24,919 nucleotides of DNA from NORP240 sp942492445 (GTDB taxonomy: Bacteria; Pseudomonadota; Gammaproteobacteria; Pseudomonadales; Pseudohongiellaceae): the NCBI GenBank assembly GCA_942492445.1, contig CALOEW010000036.1:1-24919 (forward strand). Direction: 5' to 3'. Below are positions 16,374 through 23,776 of the stretch, piece after piece; within the stretch, counting starts at the first letter, position 1; the number at the start of each line of letters is the position of its first letter. Made by a program: the position numbers and the translations under genes. The notes beneath the pieces were generated by a model. It saw only the letters and a program-made list of their open reading frames with translations, did no database searches and was not told where the DNA came from.

Positions 16374-16841
16374 ATGTATAAAAAACAATTAATTACTTTA
16401 GGTTTTATGGTGCTCGGAGTATTGGGCTGGGGCGTGTCCGCGGTCTGGGCCCAGGCGGTGGAGCCCGATGAGCACGATTTCATGATCGCCGGCCCCGACG
16501 ATCTGCATCCACCTGAAGGCGGGCGCACCGTGAATGTGTATGGCGACCCGCGGGAAGAGGGATTGTACGTAATCCAGATTACCTGGCCACCCGGCGTCGG
16601 CAGCCGGCCACACTTCCACAACCAGGCCCGGTACATCAACGTGCTGAAGGGTCACTGGTATGTACACACCGGTCCGGAATCCTCCGTCTACAACCCGGAT
16701 GCCATGACTCGGGTCGGCCCAGGCACGTTTATCTATGAGCCGCCCAACGGCATTCACTACGACATGGCCAAGGAAGAAGAGGTGGTGGTGCAGATATTCG
16801 GCATGGGGCCCGTGTCCACCACGTCGGTTCCCCAGAACTGA
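16374..16841 (+). CDS. Secreted cupin-domain protein
   Basis: 155 residues. The start is the ATG at 16374 (MYKKQLITLGFMVLG), with AGAGG about ten bases upstream, because it gives a clean signal peptide (cut near VWAQA at residue 25). The longer frame back to 16155 adds unlikely residues. A single small beta-barrel cupin follows, with the metal-site pattern RPHFHNQARYINVLKGHWYV (two His from HxH, a later position occupied by N/Q) and a second cupin strand GTFIYEPPNGIHYDMAKEE containing another His. Such periplasmic cupins are mostly uncharacterised; a metal-binding or sensing role is inference. The two fragments downstream (a metallo-beta-lactamase-fold start and a regulatory-domain start) are on the same strand and may be remains of a former operon. 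Confidence 0.75.
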   Translation: MYKKQLITLGFMVLGVLGWGVSAVWAQAVEPDEHDFMIAGPDDLHPPEGGRTVNVYGDPREEGLYVIQITWPPGVGSRPHFHNQARYINVLKGHWYVHTGPESSVYNPDAMTRVGPGTFIYEPPNGIHYDMAKEEEVVVQIFGMGPVSTTSVPQN

Positions 16842-16874
16842 AACGTGGCAGACTGGGGGCATTGCTGATTTTCG

Positions 16875-17213
16875 ATGTCCCTGATTGGGCAAGCCATGAT
16901 CAGGGCTCACAGATTTGCACAAAAACTGCTGACGACAGGCTTGTTCGCCCTGCTGGCCGGTACGGCCGGTGGACAGCAACAGGCGGTCGAGCTGAGCATC
17001 CAGCATGTGCAGCGCAACGTGTACATGATCCAGCGGCCGGGTGGGGGCAATATCAGCGCGTCCATCGGTCAGGATGGCGTGCTCCTGGCGGATTCACTGT
17101 TCGAGCCCATGGCGCCCAGCCCAGTGCCGCAGCGTGCCCCGAGATCATCTTCGACAGCGAGCTGGGTGTTGAATTGCTTTCAAGAATTAACCAGGGTATT
17201 CAGTAATTTCTGA
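16875..17213 (+). pseudogene. Metallo-beta-lactamase-fold hydrolase, N-terminal stub
   Basis: A signal peptide (about residues 8-32 of this frame) is followed by IQHVQRNVYMIQRPGGGNIS and ASIGQDGVLLADSLFEPMA, the usual first strands of exported MBL-fold hydrolases. The family then needs the HxHxDH metal motif, but here the sequence switches after FEPMA to unrelated residues and stops at 17213. No metal ligand is present in any frame nearby. The gene has lost about two thirds of its length by deletion. Confidence 0.7.
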
Positions 17214-17246
17214 CCCAGCTAGAACGAGTCAGCGCGAGTATTGTAG

Positions 17247-17585
17247 TTATCATGTCTGGGTCAATTCACCATACAATTAAGTGCGATTTTTGGTTCAATT
17301 TTTAGTGCAAATCAACAGGATGCCCATTACCAGGTCTGGGTGCACGGCTATGGCCTCGTCAATTCTGCCAGAACTTCGAGCCAGCCTGGCAGCACGCTGA
17401 ACCTGACAGTGCAGACTGACGCCAGCCCCCTGGAAGCTGCGCAGGTTTATCCAGCCGCATACTGGTATTCGATGATGGGCCTGCCAACCGAGGATGAACT
17501 CGAGAGCATTGACGGTGGATTGAATGTCTACCTGACCTGGATGAAGAACAAGGGTGAGGAAGATGTTTTGATCAACTTCCATTAG
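17247..17585 (+). pseudogene. Carboxypeptidase-regulatory-like protein fragment
   Basis: The open frame reads IFGSIFSANQQDAHYQVWV, HGYGLVNSARTSSQPGSTLN, VYPAAYWYSMMGLP and finally NVYLTWMKNKG. It resembles the start of secreted proteins with a carboxypeptidase-regulatory-like domain followed by a haem-binding segment, in which YQVWVRGYGLVDSxxV, IYWYSML and a WxxxxKxxGCxxCHQ motif follow in that order. Here the sequence departs just before the expected CxxCH. There is no ATG; the frame opens after a TAG at 17244-17246. The stop codon TAG is part of the TTAG target duplication of the adjacent MITE. It is a truncated relic. Confidence 0.5.
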
Positions 17586-17725
17586 CAGGTTGTTGAAAAA
17601 CTATTGCGCTTGCCAGTGCTTCGTTAAAAGCTGGCTCAAAATGCTCATTTACACCTGGTAAACTGTGCTTTTTCGCCAGTTTTTGCCTCGCCTTGGCTGC
17701 ACTCATCACTTTTTTCAACAGCCTG
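17586..17725. mobile_element. 140-bp MITE with TTAG target duplication
   Basis: The terminal inverted repeats are CAGGTTGTTGAAAAA at the left and the complement of CAGGCTGTTGAAAAA at the right (one mismatch in 15). TTAG lies directly outside both ends (17582-17585 and 17726-17729), a four-base duplication of the YTAR type. The 140-bp length and lack of a transposase frame fit a miniature inverted-repeat element moved by a full-length relative elsewhere. Its insertion follows the last codon of the preceding truncated frame. Confidence 0.8.
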
Positions 17726-17792
17726 TTAGGCTTGCTGTTGATTTGCCGCGAGTACTTGACCCGGACAACCCCTTGGCATTCCATGGCCATTT

Positions 17793-18848
17793 CTATACGG
17801 GGCTTTGTGGGATAATGAGTATTTTGCCGATATTTTTTCCTTCATAAAGCGCCTTGTAGCCTTGCACAAAATTTTCAAAGCCGGACACTAAATGGTTTTG
17901 CACTTTAATGCGACCTTCTTCATAAAGCTCCGCTAGCACCGAAGGCGCTTTTTCGAAATGGTGACTGTGTCTTTGACTGGTATAGAGAAAACCCTCTACC
18001 GTGGTATTCCCGATGGCCTTTTTCTGATTGTGCTGGATCAGTTCGAAGTCTTCAAACTTTTTAATGCCATCAAATTTCGAATAAAGAGATACCGTGCCAC
18101 AACATATAATCGTTGATTTGATAGGTTGGCTGGACATTTTTTCAATAGCCGCTTCCAAGGCAACACTACCGGCATTGTCAAACATGAAATCAATCTTCTC
18201 GAATTGATTAAATGCCGCCAGATAATCTTGCATCGTTTTAAGAGCATTACGATTGATGACATGATCACAAAACGCAGACACGGCATCCACTTTCACGGTG
18301 CTGGTCACACCGATGACAGTATACCCATACTGTTTTAAAAGCTGCAGTACGTACAAGCCAACACCACCACCGGCTGAAGTGACTAATGCAGTGGGGTTAG
18401 TCGTTGCCTTGGCGATTTCTTTAGCCTTTCCTATTTCCACCCCCACAAAGGCAGTCAACCCCGCCGACCCCAACAAAGACAACGTGACTTCGGCGGGGTA
18501 AGCGGATTTTCCAAAAATTGAGTCTTCGACACTAACATTAAATATTTCTTTGGCGGGAAATATACCAGACACTATGTCTCCCTCATTAAACAAGGAAGAT
18601 TGGGATTTAACAACTTCACCTGCGCCCAGGCAGAGTATGGTATCACCCTCCCTAATTGAGGGGAGGTAGGTTAAGGGATTAACTTTCTTCCAGGAATTGG
18701 GCATTGATGTATCCGCGGACATTGCTGTCATCCTGATCTGGACATCACCTTTTTTAACGGGCGTCTCAAGGATGGTTTCCCGTACAGCGATATTTTCTTC
18801 ACTTGGAAGACCTTCCACATACTTTTTTAAATACAATTCTCTGGTCAT
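17793..18848 (-). CDS. NAD(P)H-dependent MDR-family oxidoreductase
   Basis: 351 residues, full length for a zinc-free medium-chain dehydrogenase/reductase of the curcumin-reductase / leukotriene B4 dehydrogenase / PTGR type. The N-terminal GroES-like domain (about 1-130) opens with RELYLKKYVEGLPSEENI and includes a conserved MSADTSMPNSW-like loop. A Rossmann domain follows with the dinucleotide loop TSAGGGVGLYVLQLLKQYG (about 158-176), then DFMFDNAGSVALEAAIEKM and IICCGTVSLYS. No zinc-binding Cys/His set is seen. Members reduce activated C=C bonds of enones using NADPH; the natural substrate is unknown. Base composition is clearly AT-richer than the genes at 1-5 kb, suggesting a different origin. 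No obvious operon partner. Confidence 0.85.
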   Translation of the reverse strand: MTRELYLKKYVEGLPSEENIAVRETILETPVKKGDVQIRMTAMSADTSMPNSWKKVNPLTYLPSIREGDTILCLGAGEVVKSQSSLFNEGDIVSGIFPAKEIFNVSVEDSIFGKSAYPAEVTLSLLGSAGLTAFVGVEIGKAKEIAKATTNPTALVTSAGGGVGLYVLQLLKQYGYTVIGVTSTVKVDAVSAFCDHVINRNALKTMQDYLAAFNQFEKIDFMFDNAGSVALEAAIEKMSSQPIKSTIICCGTVSLYSKFDGIKKFEDFELIQHNQKKAIGNTTVEGFLYTSQRHSHHFEKAPSVLAELYEEGRIKVQNHLVSGFENFVQGYKALYEGKNIGKILIIPQSPV

Positions 18849-19031
18849 TATTTCAATTACCCTTTATTTCGGAAGTGACCGCACAGGTATTAGAGGTATA
18901 GTGCGCGGTTACTATCACGTTTTTGTCATTAATCTGAGGTGAGATTGGCCAGGAGTCGTCAAAGTTGCTGACCTTCAGGTTCTGTCTGCTCTCAATCAAA
19001 GCGGACATTACCTGTCAGGTCAAGTCCAGAT

Positions 19032-19059
19032 CTTAACAGCTGTCGCTTAACAGCTGTCG
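19032..19059 (+). repeat. Tandem 14-bp direct repeat
   Basis: Two exact adjacent copies of CTTAACAGCTGTCG, each containing the palindrome ACAGCTGT. It lies at the very end of the GNAT/nitrilase relic, where on the minus strand it would add codons before a TAA stop. It is probably a slippage duplication. Confidence 0.6.
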
Positions 19060-20727
19060 CTCTATTGCCATGCCGAAGCAGCCGGCAATATCAGTCAGGA
19101 TGAGCACTACTGCGCTGACGATTTCATAGGATTTGTGGAGTTTACCATACAAATCCGTACGACGATCCCGCAGGGCTTCACGCTCCCATATCGCGAGCCA
19201 TGGCCAGATCATTCAGATCGAGTTCGGAAATCACCACGGTCTCGCTATTGGATTCCGCCTCAGCCAGAACGCCGCTTGTGGGAAACGCGATGTCACAGGG
19301 TGAGCAGACTACCGCTTGCCCGTAATTAACAAGAAAGCTCTGCACCTGGGGCAGATTTCCTATACATCCCGCAGCCACAACATAGATAATATTCTCCACG
19401 GCCCGCGCCTGAACAGTGTGCCGAATCCGGTTATAACTCTTACGCTCGTCGGTCGCAAAGGGCACAAACAGAATTTCAATTCCTTGCAGGGTCATCAGAC
19501 GTGGCAGTTCTGGAAACTCCACGTCATAACAAACCAGGATACCAATACGCCCCAGAGGAGTGTCGAAAACTTTGATCTGGTCTCCAGGTTGAGAATCGTA
19601 ATAGTGCCGTTCTGCCGGTGTAATGTGAAGCTTGTCCTGGTTGTGGACACCACCACTCGGGGTAAATAGATGAGCAGAATTACGAATCTCATTCTCTACG
19701 AACATTGGCGTTGAGCCACCTATGATGTAGATCCCATGTTCCCTCGCAAACCGTGTAAACATATCAACGTACCGATCGTGGAGATTGGCGACTTCGATTA
19801 CTGCCTGACGGGACTCGGTATCGGCCGGTAACATGCTGAACAATTGGGCAGTAAATAATTCTGGAAATAACAGGAAATGGCAATGATAGGTGTCTGCGAC
19901 CGTCACGAAAAAATCTACCTGGCGCTCAAATTCCTCCCAGCTCTTGATCGGGCGTAATTGGTACTGCGCAGCGCAGACGCGTACTTTACGTACCAGACCA
20001 CGAATCGGTGCTGCCGCGATCATACGCTTTGACTTATTGAAAGAGGGGTTATCCATGTGCAGGTAGGTGGCGTAATCCATGTTTTCGCCATCACTTAGAT
20101 ATCCATAGTGCACGCTTAAAACTTTATACCCTGCCTTCAGATGTGCTGAAAGTGCCATATCATTCAGTTCGTCTGCCTTTACTTTTTCGACATAGCGTTC
20201 TGGAGTCAGGTTCTCTGGCATGTTTTGCGTAACCTGGAATCCTTCCCCAGCCACCATGCGACGCAAGCGTTATACTTCTTCAGAAGATTCTTGCGTCGCT
20301 GATAGAGTTTTCCCGCAATCGCCATACCACGCACGCTTGGATGCACAGCAATATCGGAACCGTAAAGCGTATCGCCGCTTGGATCGTGCGTACCGAAGGT
20401 GCCCATACCGGTTATCTCGTTATAAGAGTACCAGGGCGAAGCATCATCCAGCTGCACAATCAGTGAAGTACAGTAACCGACAACTTTTCCATCTATTTCC
20501 GCCAGAAACTGTCCGTCCGGAAATGCCTCAAGCTGCATGCGCATTTTGCGTTCGTCATTCAAATGCTCGGGAGCAACCTGTGGGTAGCACTCATTCTGAC
20601 ACTGCACAACGGCGGGGATATCGCCGCGTTTCAAGCGTCGCACCCGGACATCCAGTTTGTCACCTTTACCCTTTACCTTACCAGCTTCTTCCTGCCTGGA
20701 ACTTTTGGATCTTCCTGAGCTTGTCAT
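19033..20727 (-). pseudogene. GNAT / carbon-nitrogen hydrolase fusion, frameshifted
   Basis: The pieces describe a known fusion: an N-terminal GNAT acetyltransferase (20727 to about 20280; GKVVGYCTSLIV and GSDIAVHPSVRGMAIAGKLY) followed by a nitrilase-superfamily amidohydrolase (about 19960 to 19180). The catalytic triad is complete: Glu in LLFPELFTAQLF, Lys in NQDKLHITPAERHYY, Cys in GILVCYDVEFPELPR. Start ATG 20727 is chosen for its GGAG seven bases upstream. The frame changes about three times between 20270 and 20210 (KKYN, LRRMVAG, GRIPGYAKHA and ENLTPERYV lie in different frames), and again near 19180, where LRDRRTDLYGKLHKSYE continues in another frame to a stop at 19033. Substrates of the fusion family are unknown. 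Most of each domain is well conserved, so inactivation looks recent. Confidence 0.8.
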
Positions 20728-22088
20728 GCTGAACTCCACGGTTAAAAATTGACAGCCACAAAGAAACCGCAGTCGATACTCAGAAAAAAATATTCCCTTT
20801 ACATCTCAGCGGCTATTGTACTCATTGTAATCTAACACCAAATGGGTCAGTGCACCCGTGGCCTGCAGAATTAGAGCTTCTGAGCGGAAAATTGAAGTAC
20901 CTGAATGAAGACCTTGTTCAGCCTTAACCTCTGCATCGCTGAGGGTCGGCGAAGATGGACTCAATTAGCGGAGGTTTTCATCAGATCGTTGAGATGCCTT
21001 GCGCTCTCACCTACTGGAAAAAGATTTATCGAGAGTGCTTTCGGCCAATACCAGAGTGATCCCAGAGCACCGTCATGAACAGACTGCGTATGTCCGTTGT
21101 AGAACCATGCAGCTGGCGACGTTGCCGCTTTTGGTGACGGGTTGAGCCTGCCTGGGTGCCGGCAAACCAGTTTCAGTTGCACCGTGGCGCCCGCGAACCT
21201 GGAATGCCAAGCGGTAAATTATCAGGTGGTTACCTGGCGTCCTAAGCTTGCGTTACTCATCCTGGTGACCTCTTTAACGAAACTCAATATGCAATGAAGA
21301 AGGCATCGTGACAATCTGAAGCGTAAAAGCAGCCGGTATTCTCGGGATTTCAGCCGATGAACCGTCCTCGCTGGGCAATCCGTTCTTCAAACCGAACAAC
21401 TTACAATACTGGATATTCTTTTCCTTTTCCCTATGTGTCTCTTGCATTCTCGACTCACAGAAAGTCTCCTGACGGTCAGCATGATACTGGTGAATAAGGA
21501 AAATCCGTCGTTTAGTATCCACCAGTCTTGCACTTGCAGAGTGTCCTCTCTGTGAATGAGCCACTTGCTGAAATTCCAAGGCGGCAATACACCATGCGAG
21601 GGTGTAATTCAGCTAACAGGAAACATAAAGGCTATCTTTGAACCTTGATTGTACCCAGGTTCGTGAGCAGTGATTCGCGCGAAAAACTCTGTCGGTCGGA
21701 AAGGCCGGGTAGTGCCGTTGGTCAATGCGGAAGAGTTCAGGCTGGTGCCGTTGGTAGCAGGGCGAAGTTGGGGCTGTAAGGAGTCTGCCGGGAAAAGTAG
21801 CTGGCAGTGGCAAGTCGAAGTTCTTTTCGACAAGATGTCACTGCCAGTATAGTCCAGCTATTCGAAAGGGCGTTGTGGCGCAGGAGTTCGGGTCTCACAG
21901 ATTGCGGGTCAGATTCTGAATGCAACTACCGGGTCAAGTTTGCGTGGAAGCCAACACCTTGTTTGTAGCTCAGATCTATCAATGTTCTCTCTCATCAGTA
22001 CGACATTTAATACAAACCAAGGTATCTTCAAAAAAGCGATTCAGGAAACAGATCGAGAACCAGTTTTAAAAAGAGTACAATCGGCATT
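20728..22088. other. 1.36-kb stretch without a recognisable gene
   Basis: Only short overlapping frames on both strands, none with a convincing start, codon pattern or family motif. No tRNA or IS end is recognised. Two local structures stand out: the long hairpin at 21801-21847, and a repeated word GTGCCGTTGGT near 21713 and 21743. The last 150 bp should contain the promoter of the downstream three-gene operon; I cannot assign it confidently. The stretch is probably decayed coding DNA. Confidence 0.5.
21801..21847. other. Long imperfect hairpin
   Basis: The outer arms CTGGCAGTG (21801-21809) and CACTGCCAG (21839-21847) pair perfectly. Inside them GTCGAA (21814-21819) pairs with TTCGAC (21826-21831), with an unequal internal loop between. 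No T-run follows on either strand. It could be an RNA structure, a protein-binding dyad or a relic of an inverted-repeat element. Confidence 0.45.
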
Positions 22089-22949
22089 ATGGATGAGACT
22101 GAATCAACAAAATTCCTGGCCGACCCTGTGGCCTGGGCTACAGACCTGCTAACGCGCTCTTACGTTACATTTCTGGCTTTCCTGCCGGATTTAGTACTGG
22201 CTTCGATTCAACTTCTGCTGGGTGTGGCTGTAGCCTGGTTTGCAAGGTGGATGATCCTGCGATTTGAACGCGGATTGGACAGGGTGTTGTCCACCTTTCA
22301 ATTAGGGGCTACCTTTTCTGATTCCCGCCATAACTGGCCAATTTCAACAATAATTGGCAGCATTGTCTTCTGGATCATAATTGCCTTCGGTCTTGTCACT
22401 GCTTCCGAAACAGTTGGACTAGTTTTTCTGGCAAACTGGTTGCAGGAGTTACTGAACTATCTACCCCGATTGTTGATCAGCGTAGCAATTCTCTTTATCG
22501 CCAATCTAGTCAGTCAAGGACTGCGGGAACTTATCCAGGGCTACGCACATGCCCACGATTTGCAACACGGTCCATTAGTCGCCCAACTCGTTGCAGGACT
22601 GGTGATTGCTCTAGCATTGATCCTGGCACTCGACCAGATGGGTCTGGCTGTCGATTTGCTTGAATACATCATCATTCTGGCTTTCGCTGCGTTTTTTAGC
22701 GGTGCAGCAATAGCTTTTGGTATTGGAGCATCGGATTCCATTCGCAATATCATGGCCTCACATTATGTTCGTCGCCAATATCAGCCGGGACTAAATATCA
22801 GAGTGGACAGTCTGGAGGGTGAAATCTTAGAACTTACCCCCGTAGCCGTCTTACTCGATACCGAGTCCGGCCAGATACTAATCCCAGCTCGAATTTTTAT
22901 GGAAAAAGCTTCACTTATTCTTGAACCCGAGGAAATCGATGGAACTTGA
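22089..22949 (+). CDS. CmpX-like / MscS-related membrane protein
   Basis: 286 residues. The sequence shows about five membrane helices, at residues 27-50, 89-112, 125-147, 173-190 and 196-218. They carry the conserved TM-helix pattern of PF05552-type proteins, such as Pseudomonas CmpX: a first helix with LLLGVAVAWFARWMILRFER and a later YLPRLLISVAILFIANLVSQ. The tail LNIRVDSLEGEILELTPVAV (about 236-255), followed by VLLDTESGQILIPARIF, resembles the beta domain after the MscS pore helix, so a small mechanosensitive-type channel is plausible. The pore-lining helix is Ala/Gly rich (FAAFFSGAAIAFGIGASDSI). It overlaps the next gene by 11 bases, so the two are translationally coupled; with the MgtE genes downstream, a link to magnesium or ionic homeostasis is inferred. 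Confidence 0.75.
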   Translation: MDETESTKFLADPVAWATDLLTRSYVTFLAFLPDLVLASIQLLLGVAVAWFARWMILRFERGLDRVLSTFQLGATFSDSRHNWPISTIIGSIVFWIIIAFGLVTASETVGLVFLANWLQELLNYLPRLLISVAILFIANLVSQGLRELIQGYAHAHDLQHGPLVAQLVAGLVIALALILALDQMGLAVDLLEYIIILAFAAFFSGAAIAFGIGASDSIRNIMASHYVRRQYQPGLNIRVDSLEGEILELTPVAVLLDTESGQILIPARIFMEKASLILEPEEIDGT

Positions 22950-23775
22950 TCCGCTGGTCTCATATTACCTTGAAAGCCATCCTGTAGCTGCAGCCAGCAT
23001 ATTGCATCAATTAAGCATTGATGATCTGGGTGAGCTCTTAGCCAAGATCAATTCTTCGGTTGCGGCCAAAGTCCTGCCACACTTGATGCCAGTCGTCTGT
23101 GCAGAAGCGTTGAACCGTCTTGAGGTAAAAGATGCGGCAGCGATACTTGTGAAAATGCCCAATGAGGCAGCTGTGCTGGTCATGCGTTCTATGAACCGGG
23201 ATTTGCATTATTCCTATTACCAGGAAATGCCAAGAGCTGCAGCACTGCGGCTACGCCTTCAAATGCGATATCCTCAAGCACTTGTTGGCTCGCTTGTCGA
23301 TTCTGAAGTGCTTACACTGCAACCTGATCAGCGGGTTTCCGATGCCCTGCGGCTGACTCGAACTCGAAAGAAACGGGTTTCCCAGCAAATATATGTTGTT
23401 GATAGTAAAAGGCACCTTGTCGGCTACGTTGATCTTACAACCCTTATTTCAAATCGCGACCGAACGCCTATATCAAGGATACGCCAAAAAGTCCCTTTAG
23501 TAATCAATACCCGCTCGCCACTGCATGTGGCCGAGGAATTGGATGCATGGATTAAATTTGACAGTTTACCCGTCGTCGACCGAGCGGGAAGTTTTCAGGG
23601 CGTTCTGCGACGAGAGGCGGTCGCTCGCAAGGATCATCTGTTGCTTCAAGGTATTTCCTCCGAGCGCGAATTTGACCGTACGCGTGGAGCCTTAGCGGAT
23701 ATATTCTGGCTGATCACAGGCTCTTTGCTGGTTACAAAAAGCACATCGACATCACTAGGCAAAAAGGACAGATAA
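22939..23775 (+). CDS. Stand-alone MgtE N-domain plus CBS-pair protein
   Basis: 278 residues from the ATG at 22939, which follows GAGGAAA and lies inside the end of the previous gene. Residues about 10-120 match the MgtE intracellular N domain (superhelical repeats: LLAKINSSVAAKVLPHLMP, AAAILVKMPNEAAVLVMRS). Residues about 125-240 form a CBS pair (SDALRLTRTRKKRVSQQIYV, VGYVDLTTLIS, DSLPVVDRAGSFQGVLRRE). In full MgtE five transmembrane helices follow, but here only a short hydrophobic stretch (IFWLITGSLLVT) precedes a basic end, so it cannot be a channel alone. The next gene starts two bases after this stop and encodes a complete-looking MgtE. A regulatory or hetero-assembly partner is the natural inference, with the CBS/N unit as a magnesium sensor as in known MgtE. 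Confidence 0.85.
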   Translation: MELDPLVSYYLESHPVAAASILHQLSIDDLGELLAKINSSVAAKVLPHLMPVVCAEALNRLEVKDAAAILVKMPNEAAVLVMRSMNRDLHYSYYQEMPRAAALRLRLQMRYPQALVGSLVDSEVLTLQPDQRVSDALRLTRTRKKRVSQQIYVVDSKRHLVGYVDLTTLISNRDRTPISRIRQKVPLVINTRSPLHVAEELDAWIKFDSLPVVDRAGSFQGVLRREAVARKDHLLLQGISSEREFDRTRGALADIFWLITGSLLVTKSTSTSLGKKDR

Positions 23776-23776
23776 C

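Noticed and set aside
19129..19156. Inverted repeat GGATTTGT/ACAAATCC as a terminator
   Set aside because: There is no T-run on either strand, and it lies within the likely C-terminal coding region of the GNAT/nitrilase relic.
20961..21182. A minus-strand frame with WFYNGHTQSVHDGALGS, briefly suggestive of a cytochrome c peroxidase end
   Set aside because: No haem motif, no upstream continuation and no convincing family pattern.
21274..21587. Overlapping minus-strand frames in the gene desert
   Set aside because: No start signal, no domain pattern and frames that interrupt each other; at best decayed coding DNA.
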